The notes under the pieces were generated by a model. It saw nothing but the letters and a program-made list of their open reading frames with translations. It did not search any database and was not told where the DNA came from. A DNA stretch of 64,000 bases from Pedobacter sp. R20-19 (GTDB lineage: Bacteria > Bacteroidota > Bacteroidia > Sphingobacteriales > Sphingobacteriaceae). How positions within the stretch are numbered: position 1 is the stretch's first letter; each line of letters opens with the position of its first letter. The stretch lies in assembly GCF_000708265.2 (NCBI RefSeq), contig NZ_JCKI01000002.1:62001-126000 (forward strand). Direction: 5' to 3'. Positions 17,670 to 24,960 of the stretch are shown here, one piece after another. Made by a program: the position numbers and the translations under genes.

Positions 17670-18158
17670 GTGGAAAGTAAATACGCCTATATCGAAAAAC
17701 AGTACATTGGTCGGGATTATGTTCGCATTTTCATCAGATTAATTATGGCTGCATTCTGCTTTGCAGCCTATGTTTACGAGCGCGACCGCGATAATACACA
17801 AGATCTTTTCTTAGTGGTTGGCTTTGGAATCATCGGTGTTTCCATGCTGCTGCTCTTTCTTATTCAATACAAAATTGTTGTAGACAATGGCAGTATGATT
17901 CTAGATGGTTTGTGGACAACCAAGCGCGTAAAAATAGATTTAAATAGCATTGTTGATGTGCGTAAAGCCACTTATAGCCGTTATTTTTTCAATAATCCGG
18001 TATACAATCTTCATACAAAAGGAACCATTCGTTTTTACTCTTCGGGTAAAGATGCTGTGGTGTTAACCGATCGTGATGGTTTAGAATACTTCATTGGTAC
18101 CCAAAGGCCGAACGAACTTTTCCTGGTGATTAAGGAAGAGATGAGAAATTTGAAATAA
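17670..18158 (+). CDS. Two-TM membrane protein with a PH-like C-terminal domain
   Basis: A 162-residue protein starting at GTG, 3 nt after tilS, so likely translationally coupled. Two hydrophobic helices (about residues 20-38 and 46-66) are followed by strands (YKIVVDNGSMILDG, VKIDLNSIVDVRKA, GTIRFYSSGKDAVVLTDRDG) typical of bacterial PH domains of the bPH_2 kind. It probably sits in the inner membrane with the PH-like part in the cytoplasm. Specific function unknown. Confidence 0.7.
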   Translation: MESKYAYIEKQYIGRDYVRIFIRLIMAAFCFAAYVYERDRDNTQDLFLVVGFGIIGVSMLLLFLIQYKIVVDNGSMILDGLWTTKRVKIDLNSIVDVRKATYSRYFFNNPVYNLHTKGTIRFYSSGKDAVVLTDRDGLEYFIGTQRPNELFLVIKEEMRNLK

Positions 18159-18306
18159 TTAAGGTGAGGCATTATTTGCCCAATATTCTTTTATTTTCCC
18201 CACTGTTACTTTTTATTTATTGTTTTCCACATTGCCAGGTAATTTTTCATTTATGGCATTTGAATTATTGAAGGAGCATAGCAGAGGCATTTAGCCTGCT
18301 GCAAAT

Positions 18307-18327
18307 TTAGCCGCAAATTGGCAGATT
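18307..18327 (+). repeat. Left flank repeat of the GxxExxY unit
   Basis: TTAGCCGCAAATTGGCAGATT. The complement of 18820-18841 reads TTAGGCCGCAGATTCGCAGAT, so the two are inverted copies with few differences, bracketing the gene between. A further direct partial copy (AAATTGCCAGATTCA) lies at about 18774-18788. Confidence 0.7.
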
Positions 18328-18343
18328 CATTAGCGAATTTAAT

Positions 18344-18742
18344 ATGAGTAATCACTTCAATGTAGATGATTATCCTTTTCAAGAAGAGTGTTATATAGTA
18401 ATCGGTATAGCAATGGAAATTCATAGGATTTTAGGTAAAGGTTTTTCAGAAATTGTTTATAAAGATGCCTTTGAATATGAATTAACCTCCAGAGGCATTG
18501 GGTATGAAAGGGAAAAAAGATTTGTAGTCAATTACAAAAGCATTGTCCTTAAACATCAATTCTATGCCGATTTTGTAATTGATAATAAATTAATTCTTGA
18601 AATCAAATCCAGTAATGGAATCGTAGATGCTTATTATGCTCAGGTTTTGAATTATCTCACCATATCGAAGCTTAAAGTTGGGCTAATCATTAACTTCAAT
18701 GATAAATCATTACAGTATAAACGCATTATAAAAACTAAATAA
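18344..18742 (+). CDS. GxxExxY-family protein, predicted PD-(D/E)xK nuclease fold
   Basis: A 132-residue protein with the defining motif GFSEIVY (GxxExxY), preceded by AMEIHRILGKG. It also has YADFVIDNKLILEIKSS, which fits the PD-(D/E)xK core (Asp, then E-x-K nine residues later), and AQVLNYLTISKLKVGLIINF, the usual C-terminal half. The fold suggests a nuclease or nuclease-derived protein, but the family's role is not established. It is not in an operon; inverted and direct short repeats border it on both sides, which suggests a transferable unit. Confidence 0.9.
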   Translation: MSNHFNVDDYPFQEECYIVIGIAMEIHRILGKGFSEIVYKDAFEYELTSRGIGYEREKRFVVNYKSIVLKHQFYADFVIDNKLILEIKSSNGIVDAYYAQVLNYLTISKLKVGLIINFNDKSLQYKRIIKTK

Positions 18743-18819
18743 GCATACACTTTAGCTATTTATAATTTAAAATAAATTGCCAGATTCAACATACGCTATA
18801 ATTTTTTTTTAGAAAACGT

Positions 18820-18841
18820 AATCTGCGAATCTGCGGCCTAA
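18820..18841 (-). repeat. Right flank repeat of the GxxExxY unit
   Basis: AATCTGCGAATCTGCGGCCTAA, the inverted counterpart of 18307-18327. Unit length from flank to flank is about 535 bp. Confidence 0.7.
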
Positions 18842-18895
18842 CCTTCCAAAGTTTTTATTGCAATATCCCGACACATATTATAGATTAAAATCGGC

Positions 18896-18903
18896 TACAT
18901 TTG
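18896..18903 (+). promoter_or_regulatory. -7 box TACATTTG of bshA
   Basis: Matches TAnnTTTG; the bshA ATG follows 23 nt after the box. No convincing -33 motif. Confidence 0.5.
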
Positions 18904-18926
18904 TGGCAACAACAACGCATTTATAA

Positions 18927-20066
18927 ATGAAGATAGGAATTGTTTGCTACCCAACCTTTGGTGGTAGTGGAGTAGTTGCAACTGAGCTTGGAAAAGCACT
19001 TGCAAATGAAGGGCACCAGGTTCATTTTATCACATATAGCCAGCCAGCCAGACTGGATTTTTTCTCCGCAAATTTATTTTATCATGAAGTATCGGTAAGA
19101 GATTATCCGCTCTTTAATTATGCACCATATGAATCGGCGCTAGCCAGCAAGCTGGTTGATGTAGTTCGTTTTGAGAAATTGGATGTTCTTCACGTACATT
19201 ATGCCATTCCACATGCTTCTGCGGCTTTTATGGCTAAGCAGATTTTGGCAAGTTATGGTATTCATATCCCCGTTGTAACTACGCTGCATGGAACAGATAT
19301 TACGCTGGTTGGTAAAGATCCAACTTACAAGCCGGTAGTTACTTTTTCCATTAACCAAAGCGATGGCGTAACTACGGTTTCTGATGATTTAAAAGAAGAT
19401 ACCTATAGTCATTTTGAAATTAAGAAAGAGATCAAGGTAATTCCTAATTTTATTGATTTTAATCGCTTCAGTTTACAGGCTAAGGATCATTTTAAGAAAG
19501 CGATTGCGCCAAATAATGAGCGAATCCTGATTCATACCTCGAACTTTAGGAAAGTAAAACGAACAGCTGATGTGATTAGGATTTTTGAAAAGGTACAGGC
19601 TGTAATCCCGTCAAAATTATTAATGGTGGGTGATGGGCCAGAACGTGCTTATGATGAACAGCTTTGTAGAAGTTTAAATATTGGAGAAAATGTGCGTTTC
19701 TTAGGAAAGCAAGATGCTGTAGAAGAAATTTTGTCTGTTTCAGATTTGTTCCTAATGCCTTCAGAGTCGGAAAGCTTTGGCTTAGCTGCATTAGAAGCAA
19801 TGGCCTGTAAAGTGCCTGCAATTACGACCAACGCTGGTGGTTTGCCAGAATTAAATGTAGATGGTTTTTGTGGTTATATGAGTAATGTTGGTGATGTAGA
19901 ATCGATGGCGGCAAATGCCATATCCATTTTAAAAGATGATGCAACTTTAAAGCAGTTTAAAGATAACGCATTTACAAGAGCGCAGGATTTTGATCTGAAA
20001 AAGATTCTGCCATCCTATGTGGAGTTTTATAAAGAAGTGATAGAAAATTCCTTGCAGCAATCATAA
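18927..20066 (+). CDS. bshA: N-acetyl-alpha-D-glucosaminyl L-malate synthase
   Basis: BshA joins UDP-GlcNAc and L-malate in the first step of bacillithiol synthesis. The 379-residue GT4 glycosyltransferase opens with MKIGIVCYPTFGGSGVVATELG, the diagnostic BshA N-terminus, and carries HVHYAIPHA, TLHGTDITLVG and the C-terminal ESFGLAALEAMACKVP nucleotide-sugar motif. Full length. A ypdA-type gene at 35087 fits the same thiol system. It ends at a terminator. Confidence 0.95.
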   Translation: MKIGIVCYPTFGGSGVVATELGKALANEGHQVHFITYSQPARLDFFSANLFYHEVSVRDYPLFNYAPYESALASKLVDVVRFEKLDVLHVHYAIPHASAAFMAKQILASYGIHIPVVTTLHGTDITLVGKDPTYKPVVTFSINQSDGVTTVSDDLKEDTYSHFEIKKEIKVIPNFIDFNRFSLQAKDHFKKAIAPNNERILIHTSNFRKVKRTADVIRIFEKVQAVIPSKLLMVGDGPERAYDEQLCRSLNIGENVRFLGKQDAVEEILSVSDLFLMPSESESFGLAALEAMACKVPAITTNAGGLPELNVDGFCGYMSNVGDVESMAANAISILKDDATLKQFKDNAFTRAQDFDLKKILPSYVEFYKEVIENSLQQS

Positions 20067-20093
20067 TTAAATGATATTTATAAAAAATCTTGA

Positions 20094-20122
20094 GTCGTCG
20101 GTTTACCCGGCGACTTTTTTTT
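20094..20122 (+). terminator. Terminator after bshA
   Basis: GTCGTCGG (20094-20101) pairs with CCGGCGAC (20107-20114) with one G-T wobble, followed by a run of eight T. Confidence 0.88.
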
Positions 20123-20251
20123 ATGAATACAAATTTTCAGAAATATTCGATATAAGAATAAAAATATTTTGATTAATATTCAGTGTGTAAGATTCTTATA
20201 AAGAAATCATTATCAAATTAAACTTTCTCAAAATCAAATCATTATAAATCG

Positions 20252-20259
20252 TACCTTTG
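20252..20259 (+). promoter_or_regulatory. -7 box TACCTTTG of the J-domain gene
   Basis: Matches TAnnTTTG, 6 nt before the ATG at 20266. Confidence 0.55.
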
Positions 20260-20265
20260 CGGCAA

Positions 20266-20712
20266 ATGAAAAAGATAGTAGATTACAGAAAGCTTCTGAA
20301 CGTAGATAAAACGGCCGAGCTTGCAGCGCTTAAGTCGGTTTACCGCACCCTGATGAAAGAGTATCATCCTGATAAGTTCCAGGTAGAGGAAGAGAAATTA
20401 GCAGCAGAAGCTAGAAGTAAAGAAATTATAGAAGCTTACCATTTTCTGGTAAGTATTGCCCCGGAAACCCGTGAGCAAAACATTGAAACTTACAACCAAA
20501 CCATTACAAATTCTAATATTTTAGATTTTGAGTATAAACAATCGGTTTTAAATATTCAGTTTTTTGATGGAAGTGCTTATGAATACTTTGATGTGCCAAG
20601 AGCAATTTACATCAAATTAGTTAATGCAGATTCTCCAGGTCGTTTCGCCCGTCGTCATATCTGTAATTCATTCCCTTATCGTAATGTGGCTAAGGTAGCA
20701 GAACCTGCTTAG
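20266..20712 (+). CDS. J-domain protein fused to a KTSC domain
   Basis: A 148-residue cytoplasmic protein. Residues 1-65 form a DnaJ-like J domain (YRKLLNVD..., with the HPD tripeptide in EYHPDKF), which normally stimulates Hsp70 ATPase. Residues about 88-140 form a KTSC domain (SVLNIQFFDGSAYEYFDVP...SPGRFARRHI), a small domain also seen at the C-terminus of some lysyl-tRNA synthetases. The combination hints at a co-chaperone for an RNA-related client, but that is inference. The ATG at 20266 follows the -7 box closely; a terminator follows the gene. Confidence 0.85.
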   Translation: MKKIVDYRKLLNVDKTAELAALKSVYRTLMKEYHPDKFQVEEEKLAAEARSKEIIEAYHFLVSIAPETREQNIETYNQTITNSNILDFEYKQSVLNIQFFDGSAYEYFDVPRAIYIKLVNADSPGRFARRHICNSFPYRNVAKVAEPA

Positions 20713-20733
20713 CTTTTACGAAAAAATATATAG

Positions 20734-20762
20734 AAAGACTTGCTGAAAAGCAGGTCTTTTTT
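20734..20762 (+). terminator. Terminator after the J-domain gene
   Basis: An 11-bp stem (20734-20744 with 20749-20759, one wobble) with a GAAA loop and a T-run. Confidence 0.85.
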
Positions 20763-20796
20763 GTGATAAGAGGAAGAGGGATATAAAGTATAAAAA

Positions 20797-20904
20797 GGTC
20801 CTGAATCAAGTTCAGGATGATGAGGTGGCTATAGCGATTGTTCATAAAAGGCGTTTAGAGCATGAACTATGAACGGTCGTCCTCCTAAGCTTGACTCAGG
20901 ATCT
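20797..20904. repeat. REP-like palindrome pair, CGTCATCCTGAA family
   Basis: TCCTGAATCAAGTTCAGGA (20799-20817) is an inverted repeat. A degenerate copy in opposite orientation, beginning CGTCCTCCTAAGCTTGACTC, lies at 20878-20904. Together they form a long imperfect palindrome between the two convergent genes. Related copies occur at 33381-33442 and near 31836. Confidence 0.6.
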
Positions 20905-20914
20905 GTTTTATCAC

Positions 20915-22027
20915 CTATTTATCAAACACTAAACAAACCGGTGCGCCAACATCAATCCTTTTTCCGCTATCCGTTAATTTACCTGTTTTAACATCTCTAT
21001 TAAAAATCACAACGTTATTGGTATACTGATGGCCTATTAAAAGAAATTTTCCACTTGGATCGATGGTGAAATTTCTTGGTCCTTTACCTAAAGTACTTAA
21101 TGTTTCTATAAATTTAAGTTTGCCATTTGGAAGAATAGAAAAGGCAGAAATACTATTGGCATCGCCTCTGTTGGTTTCATATAAAAATTTTCCATCTGCA
21201 GAAACATGGATATCAGCGGCATCAATAGCACCTTTGAAATCTTTTGCGGTAGTTCCGATTTCCTGTAACTTGGTTAAGTTGCCATTTAAATAACCAAATG
21301 CAGTAATGCTCCCGTTAAATTCATGAACCAGGTAAGCAAATTTCCCATTCGGACTAAAAGTAATATGTCTCGGACCTGTACCAGCATTGGTTTTAATAAT
21401 CGATTTTTCAACAAGGGTTTTGCTTTTCCCGGTCTGATTGTAATTGTAAATATAAGTCCGATCTTCGCCTAGATCATTTACTACTAAATATTGATGATCT
21501 GGAGTGAATTTAACCATATGCACATGCGCACTCTTTTGCCTGCCTTTAGGATCAATGCTTTTTCCAGTATGTTGAATCACCTGAATAGCCTCACTTAAAG
21601 ATCCATCCGTTTTACGTGAAAATACAGCCAAACTGCCGCCGGAGTAATTGGCTACCAGAACATTTTTGTCATCAACAGTGATGAAGCATGGATCTTCTCC
21701 ATGGCTATTCACTTTATTTAGAAAAGTTAAAATTCCTGTTGCCGCATCATATTTAAAAGCAGTGACTGTGCTTGTTTCACCAGTTTCATTTACAGCATAT
21801 GCATATTTTTTATCTGGTGAAATAACCAGATAACTTGGATTGGCAATATCTTTTGTAATATTCTTTAATTTTGTATTCCCTATGTTTGAATCAAAATCGT
21901 AAGTGTAAATTCCTTCACTTTTACCTGGAGCTGTATAGGTGCCTATAACTAAATTATAGTGATTTTGCTGTGCGAATGCAATGGTTGATAATAAAGACAT
22001 TAAGAATATTCCGATATATTTTTTCAT
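20915..22027 (-). CDS. Lactonase-family beta-propeller protein (6-phosphogluconolactonase type)
   Basis: A 370-residue exported protein (signal peptide MKKYIGIFLMSLLSTIAFAQ) with a seven-bladed propeller of the YbhE/Lactonase family: blades carry YLVISPDKKYAYAVNE, HVHMVKFTPDHQYLVVNDLG, GPRHITFSPNGKFAYLVHEF and GPRNFTIDPSGKFLLIGHQ. Family members hydrolyse 6-phosphogluconolactone or related lactones, but the signal peptide puts this one outside the cytoplasm, so a different lactone is likely. It is monocistronic. Confidence 0.85.
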   Translation of the reverse strand: MKKYIGIFLMSLLSTIAFAQQNHYNLVIGTYTAPGKSEGIYTYDFDSNIGNTKLKNITKDIANPSYLVISPDKKYAYAVNETGETSTVTAFKYDAATGILTFLNKVNSHGEDPCFITVDDKNVLVANYSGGSLAVFSRKTDGSLSEAIQVIQHTGKSIDPKGRQKSAHVHMVKFTPDHQYLVVNDLGEDRTYIYNYNQTGKSKTLVEKSIIKTNAGTGPRHITFSPNGKFAYLVHEFNGSITAFGYLNGNLTKLQEIGTTAKDFKGAIDAADIHVSADGKFLYETNRGDANSISAFSILPNGKLKFIETLSTLGKGPRNFTIDPSGKFLLIGHQYTNNVVIFNRDVKTGKLTDSGKRIDVGAPVCLVFDK

Positions 22028-22103
22028 ATGATAATCTACTTTAGCAACAAATATGAGAAAAATATGTTGAGGTAATTCTTAAATTAATTTTCCATTGAAA
22101 CAA

Positions 22104-22129
22104 AAAAGGCAACCTTTCGATTGCCTTTT
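22104..22129 (-). terminator. Terminator after the rluB-like gene
   Basis: AAAAGGCAA (22104-22112) pairs with TTGCCTTTT (22121-22129); on the minus strand a T-run follows. Confidence 0.85.
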
Positions 22130-22132
22130 CAA

Positions 22133-23722
22133 TTATTTAATTAAGTGTTTAATCTGGATCAATTCATGATCTTCTAAATAACGCCATCTGCCACGAGGCA
22201 AATCTTTCTTCGTTAAATTACCATAAACTACGCGGTCTAATTTATCTACGCTATAACCTAAATGTTCGAAAATACGACGTACAATCCTGTTTTTACCACT
22301 GTGAATCTGAATACCGATTTCTTTTTTTGTTCCACCCGATACATAAGAAATGTTATCAGGCTTAATCAATCCATCTTCAAGCTCCAAACCGAAAGCAATT
22401 TTGTTCAAATCACCCTGTGATAAGGCTTTATCAAGCTCAACATTGTAAATTTTAGTAATCCCATTTTTCGGATGAGATAATTTATCAGCCAGTTCACCAT
22501 CATTCGTCATCAACAATAATCCTGTTGTATTGCGATCCAGGCGGCCAACAGGATATATCCGTTCGCGACTAGCCTTATCAACCAATTGCATTACCGTACG
22601 GCGTTCCTGCGGATCATCTGTAGTGGTAATGTAGTCTTTTGGTTTGTTAAGCAATACGTAAACTTTTTTCTCACGCTTAAGCAACTCGCCATTGTAGCGA
22701 ACTAGATCTTTTGATGGATCTACTTTATGACCTAATTCAGTAACAGCTTCGCCATTTACCGTAACTACGCCAGCAGCAATAAGTTCATCAGCCTTACGGC
22801 GCGAGCAAATCCCTGCATTGGAAATATATCTGTTTAGGCGAATTAGGCCTTTATCTTCATTTGTTTTACGCGCAGGAGCAATAACAGTTCGCTCAGGGCG
22901 GTTAAATTCTATATCTCTTGGTTGTGTCTCCTCACGTTTTCTAAACGGACGAGTGTCGCCTTCTCTTGGTTCTCTAGGTTTTACATCTCTTGAACTTCCA
23001 GCACTTGGCTTAAAGTCATCAGTTCTTTCACCTCTCGATTTGTAATCCCTGTATCCGCCTTCTCTAGGTTTGAAGTCACGATCTCCACCTCTTGATTTAA
23101 AATCCCTGTCGCCAGTTCTCGGTTTAAAATCTCTCGAATCTCCATCCTTAGACTTGAAGTCTCTATTGCCTGTTCTTGGTTTATAATCTCTTCCTCCACC
23201 ATCTTTTGATTTAAAGTCTCTATCACCTGTTCTTGGTTTGTAATCTCGTGATCCACCATCTTTTGATTTAAAATCACGATCTCCTGTTCTTGGTTTATAA
23301 TCTCTAGATCCGCCATCTTTTGATTTAAAGTCACGGTCGCTACTTCTTGATTTATAATCTCTCGCTCCGCCATCTCTTGATTTAAAACCACGATCTTCTG
23401 ATTTTGAACCAGAATCTTTGGATTTAAATTCACGATCGCCAAACTTAAAGCTTTGAGGTTCCGCATCTTTAGATTTGAAATCTCGTCCGCCTGTTCTCGG
23501 TCTTGAATCTTTTCTGTCGCTAAATGATTTTGATTTAAAATCTTTACCCTCTGAACTTCTAGGTCTGAAGTTATCTTTTGAATCGGATGATTTGTTGAAT
23601 TTGTTGTCTCTGTCGTCTGATCTTTTTCTGTCAGATCCGGCTGAATTATTTCTGCCATCAGTTTTCCGGCTACCCGGTTTGGACTTGTCATCCCGACTGT
23701 TCCTGTTGTTTTTATTTATCAT
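22133..23722 (-). CDS. RluB/RsuA-type pseudouridine synthase with a repetitive N-terminal tail
   Basis: A 529-residue protein. The C-terminal 240 residues hold an S4 RNA-binding domain (LIRLNRYISNAGICSRRKADELI) and the RsuA/RluB synthase domain with the catalytic Asp in GRLDRNTTG. The family isomerises uridine in ribosomal RNA. The first 285 residues are a charged, disordered tail with an Arg/Asp/Lys/Gly repeat of 19 residues (DRDFKSKDGGSRDYKPRTG), four near-perfect copies plus degenerate ones. Such tails usually bind RNA. The symbol rluB is likely but not certain, as other paralogues share this domain order. Starts at ATG 23722 behind a clear promoter. Confidence 0.88.
   Translation of the reverse strand: MINKNNRNSRDDKSKPGSRKTDGRNNSAGSDRKRSDDRDNKFNKSSDSKDNFRPRSSEGKDFKSKSFSDRKDSRPRTGGRDFKSKDAEPQSFKFGDREFKSKDSGSKSEDRGFKSRDGGARDYKSRSSDRDFKSKDGGSRDYKPRTGDRDFKSKDGGSRDYKPRTGDRDFKSKDGGGRDYKPRTGNRDFKSKDGDSRDFKPRTGDRDFKSRGGDRDFKPREGGYRDYKSRGERTDDFKPSAGSSRDVKPREPREGDTRPFRKREETQPRDIEFNRPERTVIAPARKTNEDKGLIRLNRYISNAGICSRRKADELIAAGVVTVNGEAVTELGHKVDPSKDLVRYNGELLKREKKVYVLLNKPKDYITTTDDPQERRTVMQLVDKASRERIYPVGRLDRNTTGLLLMTNDGELADKLSHPKNGITKIYNVELDKALSQGDLNKIAFGLELEDGLIKPDNISYVSGGTKKEIGIQIHSGKNRIVRRIFEHLGYSVDKLDRVVYGNLTKKDLPRGRWRYLEDHELIQIKHLIK
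23085..23340 (-). repeat. In-frame 57-bp tandem repeats in the rluB-like tail
   Basis: About four copies of a 57-bp unit encode the 19-residue repeat. Because 57 is divisible by three, copy-number change would lengthen or shorten the tail without a frameshift. Confidence 0.8.
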
Positions 23723-23735
23723 GATACGCTTTTAA

Positions 23736-23753
23736 CCGCATCCTGAAATGCGG
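23736..23753 (-). promoter_or_regulatory. Small hairpin in the rluB-like 5' leader
   Basis: CCGCAT and ATGCGG pair around a 6-nt loop, between the promoter and the start codon at 23722. Confidence 0.45.
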
Positions 23754-23757
23754 GCTG

Positions 23758-23788
23758 CAAATTTATGAAAAAATGGTGAATATTGCAA
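23758..23788 (-). promoter_or_regulatory. Promoter of the rluB-like gene
   Basis: On the minus strand, -33 TTG at 23788-23786 and -7 TAAATTTG at 23765-23758 are separated by 20 bp, the classical Bacteroidota arrangement. Confidence 0.75.
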
Positions 23789-23916
23789 TATTGAGTAGCT
23801 GAAAAATCAGACAAAAAAATAGCCTCTAATATAGATAATATCGCTTAAAATTCAAAATCTAAAATCCACGTTTAAAGCGCTTTAGAGGGTGATTTTTATA
23901 CTTAATTATGTAACTG

Positions 23917-23948
23917 TTTGATAATGTGCTTATTATTTTTTAGCTTTG
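23917..23948 (+). promoter_or_regulatory. Promoter of the lytic transglycosylase gene
   Basis: TTTG at 23917-23920 and TAGCTTTG at 23941-23948 with a 20-bp spacer. A GGAGG ribosome-binding site precedes the ATG at 23988. Confidence 0.8.
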
Positions 23949-23987
23949 CCGACGTTTTTATATAAGTTCACCAAAAAAAGGAGGAAA

Positions 23988-24773
23988 ATGTTAAAGAAAC
24001 ACATCGTACCAATTGCGGTAGTGGTTACACTATTTATGTTGGCAAAAGTGTTCGCTTACCAAATGCCCTTAGCACAAAAAAGTCTTTTAAAAAAAGAACA
24101 GTTACACACTACAATACCAACAACTGATAGCCTGAAAGTTGAAAAAAAAGAGGTTAAGCCACAATCTTTAATGGCTCAGTTGAATTTTGCCGATGAAACC
24201 CTGCCATTAGGCGATAAAAAGGTGGAACGCAAAATGAAAAAAATCCTTGCCGCACACACTTACGGCAATACGCAAACAAATCGTTTGCATAAAAAGGCAA
24301 AAGAATGGTTTCCTGTAATCGAGCCTATTCTTGCTGCTTATGGAATTCCTAATGATTTCAAGTATTTGGCTTTGGTTGAATCTGGAATGGCGGCTGGTGT
24401 ATCTCCAAAAGGTGCAGCTGGAATATGGCAGTTTATGCCTGGTACAGCTAGATCATACGGCTTAAAAGTGAATGATCAGGTTGATGAACGCTATAATTTG
24501 CGTAAATCAACTATAGCAGCCTGTAAATACATCAAAGAAATGTACAAAGGTTTGGAAAGCTGGACGTTAGTGGCTGCGGCTTATAATGTAGGCGATGGCC
24601 GTTTACGCAAACAAATTAACAATCAGAATCAGGATAACTATTATAAAATGAGGCTGAACCGGGAAACTGGTCGCTATGTTTATCAGGTGATCTCTATGAA
24701 ACAGATTGTGGAACATCCGAAACGCTACGGATATCAGAAAAAGCGTGTGTTATTGGCTTATAACGCCAATTAA
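23988..24773 (+). CDS. Lytic transglycosylase (SLT domain)
   Basis: A 261-residue envelope protein with an N-terminal hydrophobic signal (HIVPIAVVVTLFMLAKVFA). An SLT domain covers about residues 95-230: the catalytic Glu is in KYLALVESGM, followed by SPKGAAGIWQFMPGTA and AAYNVGDGRLRK, all typical. The enzyme cuts the MurNAc-GlcNAc bond in peptidoglycan with 1,6-anhydro formation. No LysM domain follows, unlike MltD. The upstream start at 23946 overlaps the promoter and was rejected. A terminator follows. Confidence 0.92.
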   Translation: MLKKHIVPIAVVVTLFMLAKVFAYQMPLAQKSLLKKEQLHTTIPTTDSLKVEKKEVKPQSLMAQLNFADETLPLGDKKVERKMKKILAAHTYGNTQTNRLHKKAKEWFPVIEPILAAYGIPNDFKYLALVESGMAAGVSPKGAAGIWQFMPGTARSYGLKVNDQVDERYNLRKSTIAACKYIKEMYKGLESWTLVAAAYNVGDGRLRKQINNQNQDNYYKMRLNRETGRYVYQVISMKQIVEHPKRYGYQKKRVLLAYNAN

Positions 24774-24805
24774 TATAATTAAGATAAAGACAAGCATTTG
24801 GTAAG

Positions 24806-24835
24806 ACGTTCCGAGTAATCGGGACGTTTTTTTTA
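24806..24835 (+). terminator. Terminator after the lytic transglycosylase gene
   Basis: ACGTTCCGA (24806-24814) pairs with TCGGGACGT (24819-24827), then a T-run. Confidence 0.88.
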
Positions 24836-24887
24836 TTTCAGGTAAATTGCCCAGATTAATAAGCTTTTGCTGATAATGGGATGTAAA

Positions 24888-24956
24888 AACTTTCTGCTTT
24901 AGTCTTTTAGCTTTAATCTTTCGGCTTTGGCCTTTACGCATTAATCCTTTTCTTTG
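24888..24956 (+). promoter_or_regulatory. CTTT-rich repeat tract containing a likely promoter
   Basis: Degenerate copies of TCTTTnGCTTT fill the space before the next gene. Within them, TTTG at 24926-24929 and TTTCTTTG at 24949-24956 (one mismatch to TAnnTTTG) lie 19 bp apart; the box ends 4 nt before the ATG at 24961. Confidence 0.5.
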
Positions 24957-24960
24957 TACC

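Noticed and set aside
22981..23691. 236-codon open frame overlapping the rluB-like gene in another frame
   Set aside because: It is the shadow of the in-frame repeat array, whose length is divisible by three; the composition is unlike a real protein.
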